Part shown: in pieces, positions 31,034 through 41,615 of the stretch
How the letters are laid out: every line of letters begins with the position of its first letter
Position numbering within the stretch: position 1 is the first letter of the stretch
Source of the DNA: Streptococcus hyointestinalis
GTDB lineage: Bacteria; Bacillota; Bacilli; Lactobacillales; Streptococcaceae
Assembly: GCF_900459405.1 (NCBI RefSeq)
Contig: NZ_UHFN01000007.1
Location: 2,046,001-2,110,000 of the forward strand
DNA: 64,000 bases
Direction: 5' to 3'
Position numbers and translations under genes: made by a program
Notes under the pieces: generated by a model
Database searches by the model: none
What the model saw: only the letters and a program-made list of their open reading frames with translations
What the model was told of the DNA's origin: nothing

Positions 31034-31531
31034 TTATTTGTTTTTTAAAGCTTCAACAAGCGCTTCAGTTTGTTTTTCTGTATGCACAGCAACATTAGTG
31101 TTGTCGTATCTTTTTTGAATTAAGGCTTCTATCTCTTGCTTACATGCAGCTAAATTTTCCTTTTCAAAAACTACTACACTAATATCATATGAGCCACCAG
31201 ATGTTAGTTGAAGAGACATAATCGTTTGAAAAGAACTAAGCACGGTTATAGCACCATAAATGGTTATCAATACTCCTGCAAAAAGGGAACTTTTGAAACT
31301 ACTCAATCCAATTAGGATAAATATTATTCCCCAAATGAAAGATTTCAAATCAAGTTTAAAGGACTCGTCAACACTTGAAACTTGATTAACTGGGATAGAT
31401 TTATTGCGAACACCAAGTGGAATCACTTTTAAAATAGAGTTGGGATTAGCCACTTTTATAAAATCTCCTGCTAACTCAACGGTTGCTTTCATGTAAAATG
31501 TTAAATATGATGTAATAAATTCTTTTTTCAT
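31034..31531 (-). CDS. Unrecognised membrane protein, PH-like shape
   Basis: 165 residues, not recognised with certainty. The N-terminal 55 residues look like a beta-rich PH-type domain (VELAGDFIKVANPNSILKV, VNQVSSVDES). Two hydrophobic segments follow (SFIWGIIFILIGLSSF and LFAGVLITIYGAITVL), then a soluble tail. The layout resembles the DUF6232/bacterial PH group, which is a tentative match. It follows the serine-rich membrane protein by 31 bases and probably shares its transcript. Confidence 0.6.
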   Translation of the reverse strand: MKKEFITSYLTFYMKATVELAGDFIKVANPNSILKVIPLGVRNKSIPVNQVSSVDESFKLDLKSFIWGIIFILIGLSSFKSSLFAGVLITIYGAITVLSSFQTIMSLQLTSGGSYDISVVVFEKENLAACKQEIEALIQKRYDNTNVAVHTEKQTEALVEALKNK

Positions 31532-31562
31532 TAGTTTTACCTTACCTTATTGATTTTTTTAA

Positions 31563-32141
31563 TTATTGCAATGCTGAACTCATTTGTGCTACATACGCAT
31601 TTAGCTCATCACGATAATCTTTTAAAAATTGAACCAAATCCGATTTCCCAACGATAGGCGACTTTCTCATAGCGCCGTAGGCTTGTTTTTGTTGCGCAAT
31701 GCCTTCTTCAACGCCGTCTCTCATTGACTGGAATGTCGTAGCATCTGTGAGACCATATTGTGCCATAGCTGCTTCGTAATTGCTCAAATACTCATTGACG
31801 ATTAACTGATACATTGTGAGATAGTCATCATAGGTTGCGATACTCTCGATTGTAGCATCCGAAGTATCTACTGGATTAAAACTACTCACCACAGTCGTGC
31901 TACTCTCTGCCGTCGTACTTTCAGCTGTTGAAGAACTACTAGATGTACTGCTAGACGTAGATGACTCCTCCGTACTACTTGAAGAACTCGAAGAAGTGGC
32001 TGTCACTTTTGTTTCTTCTTGTGTATTGGATGAGATACCTCTTAGCTTATCACCAACAAAGGCAAGTAAGGCAATAACCAATATCCAAAACCAGATGCGT
32101 TTATAGATTGGTTTTTTTGGCGATTTCCCATTTTCAGCCAT
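31563..32141 (-). CDS. Unrecognised membrane-anchored protein with Ser/Thr linker
   Basis: 192 residues, function unknown. A cytoplasmic, lysine-rich start (MAENGKSPKKPIYKR) leads into one membrane helix (IWFWILVIALLAFVGDKL); about 60 residues of almost pure Ser/Thr/Glu follow, then a folded helical domain (about residues 95-192, DDYLTMYQLIVNEYLSNYE). The shape suggests an extracellular domain held off the membrane by a flexible linker. It lies beside an insertion sequence and next to another unknown membrane protein. The low-complexity linker may vary in length between strains. Confidence 0.65.
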   Translation of the reverse strand: MAENGKSPKKPIYKRIWFWILVIALLAFVGDKLRGISSNTQEETKVTATSSSSSSSTEESSTSSSTSSSSSTAESTTAESSTTVVSSFNPVDTSDATIESIATYDDYLTMYQLIVNEYLSNYEAAMAQYGLTDATTFQSMRDGVEEGIAQQKQAYGAMRKSPIVGKSDLVQFLKDYRDELNAYVAQMSSALQ

Positions 32142-32221
32142 AAAATTCCTCCTAACCTTAAATTTTCCTTAAAATAATTATATATATATATATTGTCAAG
32201 CGGTTTCAAAAAGTTTTTTCA

Positions 32222-32234
32222 AAAAAATTGACAC
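32222..32234. repeat. 13-bp target duplication, left side of IS copy 2
   Basis: AAAAAATTGACAC at 32222-32234 recurs exactly at 33399-33411. Confidence 0.9.
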
Positions 32235-33398
32235 CCCCACTTGTCAAGTCAAGTGCAACAAGTTCATTGATAACTAGAGTTCCAGAGGTTAAGCTGTTTG
32301 GGCTAGCCCAAACAAAATATTTGCGGTTTTATACTTGTGAAGTCGTCTAGGTCTGTCATTGATAGCAGAGACGTAGTGATTGAGTTCTTCTGTCGTTAGT
32401 GAGTTAAGAGAGACACCTTTTGGGAGAAACTCTCTCAAGAGACCATTGAAATTTTCATTTGTTCCTCTTTCATGAGAAGCATAAGGATGGGCAAAATAGA
32501 CTTCCACACCTTTTAAGTCTGACAAGCTACTGAACTCTGAGCCATTGTCCGATGTGATAGAGCGAATAGGGTACTGCGATAGTAAGCTCTTAACAGCCCT
32601 ATTGATGGTTTCTGCTTGTTTATTAGCCAATTTTACAGCGATGGCAAATCGTGTTTGACGCTCTACTAAGGTCAAAATAACAGCTTCACCTTTGGTTTTC
32701 TTGCCAAGAACCAAATCAATCTCCCAATGCCCAAATTCAGAACGGTCATTGATACACTCTGGACGTTCTTCAATGGATTTTCCTAAGATTTTCGTCGTGG
32801 CCTTAGGCCTTACTTTAGACCGTTTTCGGATGCTCACCATCTTAGGTAAATCAATCGGTTTAACCCTCAACAGTCCGTCTTTGATGTACCGATACACTGT
32901 CTTGGTGGAAGGGATAACTTCCAGTGGATGTTTTTCTCGGTAAGTTTGAACAAAGCTATCGACACTGTGACAGCGAGGTTTCGTTTTCAGGGCTTTCTCA
33001 AGTTCCTTGAAGAATGTCTGGGAGCAGTATGATAGTTTATGATAGGCACTTTTTCGACGATTGATTTCATAAACACGTTGACCACTATCTGGAAAGTAAA
33101 CCGTTGAGTAGATTCGTTTCCCGTTCTTATCTTGAACCTGAGAAACACTTCCTCGTTTGATTTCCCGACTGATGGTTGAGCGATGACGCCCAAGCAGACG
33201 AGCAATCTCAGAGGGGTTCTTACCCATCCTGAGATAGGCGCTGATTTCTCCGCGTTCAGAGGCTGAAAGGTGTGAGTATAACGATTTTTTGGTAGAATGA
33301 TTAGTGGACATGTTCATCTGCTTTCTATACTGAGTTGGGGAATTCTAGTATATCAGACGAGCATGTCTTTTTTGTTGCACTTCATTTTACAACACGGG
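32235..33398 (-). mobile_element. IS30-family insertion sequence, copy 2 (intact)
   Basis: 1164 bp, exactly the length of copy 1, with the same 27-bp imperfect inverted repeats and a perfect 13-bp target duplication. It carries one complete transposase gene. The two copies point in opposite directions about 25.5 kb apart, so recombination between them would invert the segment with pgk, gap, fusA, rel, arg and other genes. Confidence 0.93.
32289..33317 (-). CDS. IS30-family transposase
   Basis: 342-residue DDE transposase. The N-terminal helix-turn-helix is in [38 protein letters not shown]; catalytic residues fall in FGHWEIDLVLGKK, TSDNGSEFSSL and GTNENFNGLLREFLPKG. No frameshift or stop, so it is probably active and could also mobilise the broken copy at 5537-6700. 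The ATG at 33317 lies near the right end of the element, as in other IS30 members. Confidence 0.95.
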   Translation of the reverse strand: MNMSTNHSTKKSLYSHLSASERGEISAYLRMGKNPSEIARLLGRHRSTISREIKRGSVSQVQDKNGKRIYSTVYFPDSGQRVYEINRRKSAYHKLSYCSQTFFKELEKALKTKPRCHSVDSFVQTYREKHPLEVIPSTKTVYRYIKDGLLRVKPIDLPKMVSIRKRSKVRPKATTKILGKSIEERPECINDRSEFGHWEIDLVLGKKTKGEAVILTLVERQTRFAIAVKLANKQAETINRAVKSLLSQYPIRSITSDNGSEFSSLSDLKGVEVYFAHPYASHERGTNENFNGLLREFLPKGVSLNSLTTEELNHYVSAINDRPRRLHKYKTANILFGLAQTA

Positions 33399-33411
33399 AA
33401 AAAATTGACAC
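33399..33411. repeat. 13-bp target duplication, right side of IS copy 2
   Basis: Second copy of AAAAAATTGACAC. Confidence 0.9.
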
Positions 33412-33418
33412 CCCAAAA

Positions 33419-34766
33419 TTCTCAAAGTAAGTTCTAGTCTGTCTTAAAAACTGGAAATTAGACTGAGACAAAAAAATAAGGTAGAACTTACTATGGGACA
33501 AGTTGGTAACTGACAATGAAAAACAAACACTTAACTCTCTCTGATCGCAACGATATTCAAATAGGAATCGAACAGCTAAAAACCTTCTCAGCTATCGCTA
33601 CTAAGCTAGGAAAAGACCCGTCCACAATCTCAAAAGAAGTTCGCAGAAATCGAGTGGTTAAAGAAAATTCTGTGACATCCAATTGTGAGGCCTGCCCTCT
33701 ACTCAAAAAGGCTCCTTACGTTTTAATGCCTGTCCGAAAAAGAGAAGCAATTGTGGATACCAGAAACAGTTCTACTACGCAAAAAGAGCTCAGCTGGATT
33801 ATGAAGCTAAGCTCTCAGATTCGAGAACAGGTGTTGCCCTAAACAAGGAAGAATTCTATCGCATGGATGAGATTGTTTCTGCTGCCATCCAAAAGGGACA
33901 ACACCTCAACCACATCATCGCCTCAAACGAACTTTCGGCATCCAGAGCTTCTATACTACCGATACCTTGAAAAAGGCTATCTGTCCACAAAGCCCATTGA
34001 TTTCCCCCGTGTCGTGAAATTCAGAAAACGTCGAACAAGAGATCTTCCTCCCATTCCTAAAACTGCCAAAGAAGGACGGTCTTACGAGGACTTCCAACGC
34101 TTTCTCACAGAGAAAGGCATCAGCTATTGGCTGGAAATGGACACCGTTACTGGACGGATCGGCGGAAAGGTACTTCTCACCTTTAACCTCTCCTTCTGTA
34201 ACTTTATCTTCGCTCGATTACTTGATAATAAAACAGCTAATGAGGTCGCTAAACATCTCTACGCTATCAAGAATGACCTACACCAGAAAGAGAGGAACTT
34301 CTGCGAACTATTCCCTGTCATTCTGACCGATAATGGCGGTGAATTCGCTAGAGTAGACGATATCGAAATGGATGTTCGTGGAGAATCTAAATTCTTCTTC
34401 TGTGACCCAAATCGTTCTGACCAGAAGGGGAGAATTGAGAAAAATCACACGCTTATCAGAGATATTCTCCCTAAAGGAACTAGCTTCGATAACTTGACAC
34501 AGGATGACATCAACCTAGTTTGTTCACATGTCAACAGCGTCAAACGAGCTTCTTTCAACGGAAAATCAGCCTATGAACTCTTTACCTTTACCTACGGTGA
34601 GGAAGTGGCAACACTTCTCGGTATCTCTAAAATTGACCCTGAAAACGTCATCCAATCACCTCGATTATTAGATAAATAATCGCTAGTTTTTATCAGAAAA
34701 TAATTTCAAAATAGAAAGGAACTTGTCCCGTCCTAAATTCCAGATGACTAGAACTTACTTTGAGAC
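33419..34766 (+). mobile_element. Decayed second type of IS30 element
   Basis: A different IS30-type element directly beside copy 2. Its ends are TCTCAAAGTAAGTTCTAGT (33419-33438 region) and the inverse at 34747-34766. Another inverse copy of the same end, extended to a 22-bp perfect match with the left end, lies at 34923-34944, so remains of a second element or an alternative right end are present. The transposase is broken by two frameshifts. Confidence 0.7.
33516..34679 (+). pseudogene. IS30-family transposase with two frameshifts
   Basis: The reading starts MKNKHLTLSDRNDIQIGIEQL with a helix-turn-helix (AIATKLGKDPSTISKEVRRN). Near 33718 the frame must shift to read NACPKKRSNCGYQKQFYYAKRAQ and onward; near 33950 it shifts back, so the last 729 bases share the first frame. 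Without the shifts a stop falls at 33840-33842. The DDE core (LEMDTVTGRIGGK, LTDNGGEFARV, DQKGRIEKNHTLIRDILPKG) is intact in the last part. Not functional as it stands. Confidence 0.88.
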
Positions 34767-35087
34767 GTCTCAGAGCCAGTAACTTTAGTGTACCCTTTTT
34801 TCAATATTTTCAGGCCTAAAACTCACTATTATCAGCATTTTTAGTCAAAAAAGAACTTAGTCTGAGACTAAATTCTGTTGATTTTATGCAGTTTTCTCAG
34901 AGTAACTTCTGGAAGGACGGGAACTAGAACTTACTTTGAGAATTTACCAAAAAATGACACCTAGGAAACTTTTTTTAATGGATTTCATATTGTCATGGCT
35001 AGCAGAAAGTGGTAGAATGAATTTGTAAGCGCTTAACTGTACATAATATCAGCCTGTTTATCGACTGAAAGGAAAGAAGATTATCCT
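34680..35087. other. Gene-free stretch with IS ends and a promoter
   Basis: About 400 bases without a gene. It holds the two left-facing IS-end copies (34747-34766 and 34923-34944), between them an AT-rich segment with a GAGACGTCTC palindrome (34761-34770), and, from 34990, the promoter and catabolite operator of the CPBP gene. Confidence 0.6.
34990..35038 (+). promoter_or_regulatory. Promoter with catabolite-response element
   Basis: TTGTCA (34990-34995), 17 bases, TAGAAT (35013-35018). Five bases further is TTGTAAGCGCTTAACT (35023-35038), very close to the CcpA cre consensus. Lying on the transcription start, it would block initiation when glucose is plentiful. Confidence 0.7.
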
Positions 35088-35815
35088 ATGGCAAACACGC
35101 AAACAGCTGACACACACAGATACCTCAAATGGTATGATATTTTAGTGGTCACTCTCATTTTATTTGGTTGGTTTATTTTCAAATCCAACGCTATCTTACT
35201 CGGTTTTATCAAGACTGGCGACTCAGGCTCTGTCGGAGCGGCGGTTGATTATCTACCAAACTTTATCTTTCAAAGCTGCATGCTCGTCTTGACCTTTGTC
35301 TACCTCAAGTTTCGTCATTTTGACTTCAAGAGTCTGCCTATCCGTCTGTCTTGGTCTGTGCTCTTGTGGGTGCCCCTTGTCTTTGCAGCTATGGGCTTGA
35401 TTTCAGATGTTTTTTACAGCGTCACAGGCTACTACAACTACTTTGACCCTAAAATTTTAGGCGCTATTGATTGGAGCTTTGGGGCTGTTGTCACGAAAAT
35501 CTTAGCCCTCTCGCCCATGCTCACCTCTATAGCCTTTTAAACGGTTTTTGCGAAGAGTTCTTCTTCCTTGAGTTACTAACTAGCGTCAAGGACGAGCATA
35601 AATGGCTGGTTCTCGTCTACTCCACTATCATCCGTATCTCATTTCACACCTACCAAGGCATGACCTCAGCTCTCATCATTGGTGTGGTGGTCGGACTTTT
35701 CTACTACTTCGTCTACAAATATCTGGTCAAAAATCTCCTGCCGTTCTTCTTGGTACATGCTCTTGCCGACATGTTTGGCTCCAGCTTGATTTACCTCTTG
35801 GTCAATTGGGGATAA
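35088..35815 (+). pseudogene. CPBP-family membrane protease, frameshifted
   Basis: Member of the CAAX-protease/bacteriocin-processing (CPBP, Abi) membrane metalloproteases. The first frame (35088-35540) encodes four to five hydrophobic segments and ends at a stop; near 35526 one base must be gained or lost to continue as LYSLLNGFCEEFFFLELL and on to 35815. All catalytic motifs lie after the shift: CEEFFFL, RISFHTYQG and FLVHALADMFG. So as read, no active protease is made. Such proteins are often linked to immunity against self-made bacteriocins; no bacteriocin gene is seen here. Confidence 0.85.
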
Positions 35816-35821
35816 AAACAC

Positions 35822-35850
35822 AAAAAAAGCTCTCAAGGAGAGCTTTTTTA
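35822..35850 (-). terminator. Terminator of pgi, also usable from the left
   Basis: AAAAAAGCTCTC-AAGG-AGAGCTTTTTT; symmetric A and T runs. Confidence 0.88.
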
Positions 35851-35853
35851 GGA

Positions 35854-37203
35854 TTAGAGACGAGCGTTGAGTTCAGCGCTAAGGTCTTCAAATCCTGGTT
35901 TACCAAGAAGGGCAAACATATTTCTCTTGTAAGCTTCAACACCTGGTTGGTCAAATGGGTTGACGCTGTTAAGGTAACCTGAAACAGCAATGGCAAGCTC
36001 AAAGAAGTAGATAAGGTAACCTAGAGTAAACTCATCTTGTTCTGGGATAGTGATAAATGTATTTGGCACACCACCGTCTGTGTGGGCAAGGAGCACACCG
36101 TCTGTTGCTTTTTTGTTAACAAAGTCAACATCTTTTCCTTGAAGGTAACCAAGTCCGTCAAGATCCTCGTCAAGTTCAGGAATAATCACGTTTTTACGTG
36201 GTTTGTCAACACGAATAACCGTTTCAAAGAGGTTGCGTGTCCCTTCTTGGATGAATTGACCAAGTGAGTGAAGGTCAGTTGAGAAGTTAGCTGATGTTGG
36301 GTAGATTCCTTTTTGGTCTTTACCTTCTGACTCACCAGCTAGTTGTTTCCACCATTCTGCAAAATATTGAAGAGATGGCTCGTAGTTGGCAAAGATTTCA
36401 GTTGTGTAGCCTTTGCGGTAAAGGGCGTTACGAACAGCAGCGTATTGGTAAGCGATGTTTTCAGAGATCTTGTCTGATGACAAGTCTTTACGAGCAGCGT
36501 TTGCTCCAGCCATCAATTGATTCAAGTCAGCACCTGAAGCTGCGATTGGAAGAAGTCCTACAGCTGTAAGCACTGAGAAACGTCCACCAACGTTATCTGG
36601 AACGACAAATGTTTCCCAGTTGTTAGCGTCAGCTTCAACCTTGACAGCACCTTTGACACGGTCAGTTGTAGCGTAGATACGTTTGTTTGCTTCTTCTTGA
36701 CCATATTTGTTCACTAAGAGCTCTTTGAAAACACGAAAGGCGATGGCTGGTTCTGTTGTTGTCCCTGATTTTGAGATAACGTTAACAGAGAACTCTTTAT
36801 CTTGTACATACTCAACAAGGTCTGCTAGGTAAGTTGAAGAGATAGAGTTTCCAGCGTAGAGGATTTGTGGTGCTTTGCGTTCTTCAGCTGTTTGAAGGTT
36901 AGCAAAGTGGTTGTTTAAGAAATCAATGGCTGCTTTTGCTCCAAGGTAAGAACCACCAATACCGATAACCACCAAGACTTCGCTGTCTGATTTAATCTTT
37001 TGGGCAGCTTTTAGGATACGGTCAAATTCTTCTTTATCGTAGTTTTCAGGAAGGTCAAGCCAGCCTAGGAAATCTGCACCAGGTCCAGTACCGTTACGAA
37101 GCATGCTGTCTGCAATGCTAACTTGTGGTTGGAAATACTCGACCTCGTGAGGTGCGACAAACTTGTCCAATACTTTAGAATAATCAAATGAAATATGTGA
37201 CAT
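35854..37203 (-). CDS. pgi: Glucose-6-phosphate isomerase
   Basis: Glycolytic interconversion of glucose 6-phosphate and fructose 6-phosphate. The start at 37203 ([16 protein letters not shown]) gives 449 residues, the streptococcal length; the open frame to 37266 is unconserved. Signatures: [32 protein letters not shown] and the C-terminal [14 protein letters not shown]. Single-gene unit with its own terminator. Confidence 0.97.
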   Translation of the reverse strand: MSHISFDYSKVLDKFVAPHEVEYFQPQVSIADSMLRNGTGPGADFLGWLDLPENYDKEEFDRILKAAQKIKSDSEVLVVIGIGGSYLGAKAAIDFLNNHFANLQTAEERKAPQILYAGNSISSTYLADLVEYVQDKEFSVNVISKSGTTTEPAIAFRVFKELLVNKYGQEEANKRIYATTDRVKGAVKVEADANNWETFVVPDNVGGRFSVLTAVGLLPIAASGADLNQLMAGANAARKDLSSDKISENIAYQYAAVRNALYRKGYTTEIFANYEPSLQYFAEWWKQLAGESEGKDQKGIYPTSANFSTDLHSLGQFIQEGTRNLFETVIRVDKPRKNVIIPELDEDLDGLGYLQGKDVDFVNKKATDGVLLAHTDGGVPNTFITIPEQDEFTLGYLIYFFELAIAVSGYLNSVNPFDQPGVEAYKRNMFALLGKPGFEDLSAELNARL

Positions 37204-37330
37204 CATATTCTCCTTATTAAAAAACAATTCACCTTTTATCTTACTCTTTTTCAGCTTTTTTTTCAATGGTTTTGCTGTGCTTTTTCAAAAGAAAATAAAC
37301 CGCTACCATAAAGCTTAAATAAGACACTTT

Positions 37331-37948
37331 TTAGTGGAGGGACTTGATGATTTCCACACGGGTAATCACGCCATTTTTGACACTATCCACACGCAGAGCG
37401 ACATCGTTAAAATAAACTGAGGCGCCAATAGATATGGTCTTATCCTCTTCTTTTAAGTGCCGTGCGACAAAATCACGCAACAACTCGCCGTCACGTCCCT
37501 TGAGATTGACACGAGCGATGACATTGGCAATCTTGACCTTTTGACTGCCTCGCACGATGATGTTGTTAGAGTCGTCAAAGTCTGAAAAGAGGTATTTGCG
37601 TGTGGCAAAGAGCGCTGCTATGGCAATTACACCAAGGAGCATGTCAAGTGTGGAGCTGTGCGACACCACAATCTGACGAGCCACCGCAAAAAGCAGCACC
37701 TCAATAATGGTGCCTGATGTGTGCTTACTAAGCATTTTAATCAACTCAACACCGATGGCGATACTCATGGCTTGGTTGATAAAACTTTGCAGATAGTCCT
37801 CAATGCTAGCGCTGCTGGTGTAGATACTTGATACCTCTAGCACCAAGCGCCCTGTGAGTAGCAGCAAGACCAAAACTAAAATAATCGAAACCAAAATCTC
37901 CACATAAAAGGAGAGCTCATAGAGCAGTGTTTGTAAAAATTTGCGCAT
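37331..37948 (-). CDS. PsiE-like membrane protein with a soluble C-terminal domain
   Basis: 205 residues. Four hydrophobic segments in the first 120 residues (for example ILVSIILVLVLLLLTGRLV and LLGVIAIAALFATRKYLF) resemble the PsiE family; a soluble domain of about 75 residues follows (VKIANVIARVNLKGRDGELLRDFVARHLKEED). Role unknown; the phosphate-starvation label comes from the E. coli relative only. It is transcribed on its own, upstream of pgi. Confidence 0.7.
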   Translation of the reverse strand: MRKFLQTLLYELSFYVEILVSIILVLVLLLLTGRLVLEVSSIYTSSASIEDYLQSFINQAMSIAIGVELIKMLSKHTSGTIIEVLLFAVARQIVVSHSSTLDMLLGVIAIAALFATRKYLFSDFDDSNNIIVRGSQKVKIANVIARVNLKGRDGELLRDFVARHLKEEDKTISIGASVYFNDVALRVDSVKNGVITRVEIIKSLH

Positions 37949-38040
37949 CCAATCTCCTTTAGAAAGCGTTTTTACTATTATAGCCTATTTTAGACAGTTT
38001 GGCTAGAGGTGTTTACTAAAATGCTTTATTTTGCGCACAA

Positions 38041-38117
38041 AAAAAGAGCACACGCTCTACATCGCTTAGGGCTGCTGGATTCCTCCCCTGACCCACTTCA
38101 CGCAAGACCGTTGCTCC
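38041..38117 (-). ncRNA. ffs: Small SRP RNA (4.5S type)
   Basis: The minus strand reads the domain IV core GGGTCAGGGGAGGAATCCAGCAGCCC, split here as GGGTCAGG, GGAGGAATCC and AGCAGCCC, the Ffh-binding loop of the signal recognition particle. The 5' end pairs with a region before the terminator stem GAGC-GTGT-GCTC plus T7. TATAAT at 38124-38129 is placed to start it at about 38117. Location next to tadA matches other streptococci. Confidence 0.92.
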
Positions 38118-38154
38118 ATAGATATTATAGCATGAAATGAAAAATAGTGCAAAT

Positions 38155-38655
38155 CTAGATATTATTTTCTGTTTTGGCTGCTTTTTGCAGGGCTCTTTTG
38201 TGCTTGAAAAAGGTCTGCAACAACCCTGCGCACTCTTTTTCTAGGACACCACTTTCGACCTCTACACGGTGGTTGAGCCGCTCATCCGTTAAAATCTGAT
38301 AAAGGCTCTCAGCGCCACCGAACTTAGCATTTTTAGCGCCATAGATGACCTGTGGAATGCGAGCAAGCCCAATGGCTCCGCTACACATGACACAGGGCTC
38401 AATGGTCACAAAAAGCGTCGTGTCCAGCAAGCGCCAATTGCCCTCAAAACTGTTGGCTTGATTGATTGCCATGACTTCTGCATGGAGGATAGCTTGTTGT
38501 TTTTCCTCACGTGCATTGTGCCCTCGTCCGATAATCTTGCCATCCTTGACGATGACACAGCCAATGGGAATCTCGTTTTTAGCCAGCGACTTTTGCGCTT
38601 CAAGCAGCGCCTGCTCCATGTAGTAGGCTTTTTCCGTTTCTGAAAATGTCGCCAT
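38155..38655 (-). CDS. tadA: tRNA-specific adenosine deaminase TadA
   Basis: Converts the wobble A34 of tRNA-Arg(ACG) to inosine. 166 residues from MATFSETEKAYYMEQALLEA. Zinc site: LHAEVMAINQ and EPCVMCSGAIGLARI. Its ATG overlaps the stop of the metallo-hydrolase by one base (TAATG), so the genes are coupled. The SRP RNA follows directly. Confidence 0.95.
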   Translation of the reverse strand: MATFSETEKAYYMEQALLEAQKSLAKNEIPIGCVIVKDGKIIGRGHNAREEKQQAILHAEVMAINQANSFEGNWRLLDTTLFVTIEPCVMCSGAIGLARIPQVIYGAKNAKFGGAESLYQILTDERLNHRVEVESGVLEKECAGLLQTFFKHKRALQKAAKTENNI

Positions 38656-39431
38656 TAGAGCGCTCCTAAGTCCCATGATTTATGAGGGCTAGCAAGGTCA
38701 ACTGGAATGCCCTTGCTGTAATGTTCAGCCTGCTCACGTAGCACTTCTAGGTAGTTCTCTTCTTGGATACCTTTTCCTGGAAATTGTGGGACGTGCGTAA
38801 GCACCAGTTTTTTGACCTTGGCTTTACTGGCAATCTCACCAGCTTCTTTTGAGGTTAGGTGAGCAGGATGGTTTTCATTGCCCTCAAAGAGATAGACGTC
38901 TGCTAAGAACAAGTCTGCTCCTTTTGTAAAAGGCGCTAGCTTGTCAAAATAGCCTGTATCGCCTGTAAAGACAAGGGTTTGTCCAGTCTCACGCTCTACG
39001 ATACGCATGGCATAGCAGACAACAGGGTGCACTGTTTTGATAAAGGTAACATCAAACGGACCAATCTGCTCAACACCCGCGGTATGGTAAGCAATCCCCT
39101 TTGCCACATCAGGCAAAGTCAGTTTTGAAAACTCATAGCTATCCTCGTCATGCCCGTAGACTGGAAGCACTTTTGGACTCCAGAGATGTTTGGGGTAGAG
39201 CTGGCGGTAGTGAAAGAGCACGCCCAAGTCTGCGATGTGGTCTGGATGGTAGTGGCTGATGATGACAGCATCCACATCTAGCGGGCTGATTTCTTTTTCT
39301 AATTCATTGACCGCACGGCTCCCCACGTCCATGAGCAGTTGAAAGCCATTGTCAGCAGTGATGAGGTAGCTGGTTGTTCCAGCGTCTTTATAAGGATAGC
39401 CTCCCCAGCAGCCGATTGTTGTTAATTTCAT
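38655..39431 (-). CDS. MBL-fold metallo-hydrolase
   Basis: 258-residue metallo-beta-lactamase fold with HYHPDHIADLG as the metal motif, VFTGDTGYFDKL and a late LTHVPQFPG. It resembles RNase Z-like/YhfI phosphodiesterase-type hydrolases; the substrate cannot be told. Its stop overlaps the tadA start. A likely partner role with tadA is not known. Confidence 0.85.
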   Translation of the reverse strand: MKLTTIGCWGGYPYKDAGTTSYLITADNGFQLLMDVGSRAVNELEKEISPLDVDAVIISHYHPDHIADLGVLFHYRQLYPKHLWSPKVLPVYGHDEDSYEFSKLTLPDVAKGIAYHTAGVEQIGPFDVTFIKTVHPVVCYAMRIVERETGQTLVFTGDTGYFDKLAPFTKGADLFLADVYLFEGNENHPAHLTSKEAGEIASKAKVKKLVLTHVPQFPGKGIQEENYLEVLREQAEHYSKGIPVDLASPHKSWDLGAL

Positions 39432-39527
39432 ACGAACACCTTCTTTTGTTTAGATACTTCAATTATATCAAATTACAGCAAAACTGCCTTGGATAGAGCT
39501 GCTCCTAGACTAAAAATGTTAGCCTTA

Positions 39528-40688
<1,161 letters not shown>

Positions 40689-40851
40689 TCATTTCGGCTG
40701 GTGCCGATGACTCTAGCGTAAGGCAAAACACGCCTAAGCTAGGATAACCTTATTGATTGTACCAAAAAAAGAGAAGCTTGTCATGAGGCATTCGCACCAC
40801 AAAAAGAATATGGTATAATAGTTCTAATGACAAGACAGTAAAGGGAGAACT

Positions 40852-41592
40852 ATGCGCATTTCTGACATCAAAACGACCGCAAGACGCCTGATTGCAGGCA
40901 CCAAGGGCAGCTACGCTCTGTATGCTATCGCTATCATGCTGGTCTATGCTTCGCTGCTACTTGGCTTTACACCGAGTGAGACAGGCGTTGGCTTCAATCT
41001 TACTAGCCTGTTGATTAGCATATTGACCCTGTTTTTCACACTATCAGCTAACTTTACCATGCTGTTAGTAGCAAGAAATCAAAAACAGTCCGTGCAGTTT
41101 TCAGACAATCAATTAGCCTTTTCAAGGCATTACGTTTGGCGCTTGCTACTGCTTTATATCGTGCAGGGTATCTTTTTAATGCTCCTCTTAGGAGTAGCGC
41201 TTTTAGGGGTTAGTCTCATTGTTCTTGGGAACTATCTGGTCACGATTGATACGACGAGCTACTATCCTCTGGCTTTCACTTGCTTAGGTTGGATTTTTAG
41301 CGTGTATGGTGTTATCGCTGTCGTTCGCTACTACTTTGCCTATCGCATGACAGCTTATATCGCATTTGATAGGATTAACCGTGACCCTGACAACTACCCT
41401 GGCACGCTTGCCATTATCAAGGACAGCATTGCTCTTATGAAAGGACACAAGTGGCGATTATTTCTGCTTGATGTGAGCTTTATCCTTTGGTATCTGCTGA
41501 TTTTGATGACCTTTGGTCTCGCCTACATCTACGTCCTCCCCTACACCAACGCAAGCGAAGTTGTCTTTTATGAACAATTGAAAAAAGCTTAA
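40852..41592 (+). CDS. DUF975-family membrane protein
   Basis: 246 residues, starting MRISDIKTTARRLIAGTKGSY, the DUF975 N-terminal helix, followed by six hydrophobic segments. The RYYFAYRMTAYIAFD stretch and the WRLFLLDVSFILWYLLILMTFGLAYIYVLPYTNAS end are typical. Function unknown. A -10-like TATAAT lies about 35 bases before the ATG and AAAGGGAGAAC is the ribosome site. Confidence 0.85.
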   Translation: MRISDIKTTARRLIAGTKGSYALYAIAIMLVYASLLLGFTPSETGVGFNLTSLLISILTLFFTLSANFTMLLVARNQKQSVQFSDNQLAFSRHYVWRLLLLYIVQGIFLMLLLGVALLGVSLIVLGNYLVTIDTTSYYPLAFTCLGWIFSVYGVIAVVRYYFAYRMTAYIAFDRINRDPDNYPGTLAIIKDSIALMKGHKWRLFLLDVSFILWYLLILMTFGLAYIYVLPYTNASEVVFYEQLKKA

Positions 41593-41615
41593 AACCACTG
41601 CTGGCAGTGGTTTTT
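41591..41615 (+). terminator. Terminator between the DUF975 and thioesterase genes
   Basis: AAACCACTGC-TG-GCAGTGGTTT hairpin and T-run, between convergent genes. Confidence 0.82.

Noticed and set aside
32178..32195. TATATATATATATA run
   Set aside because: Simple AT repeat without flanking structure; only noted as AT-rich insertion context.
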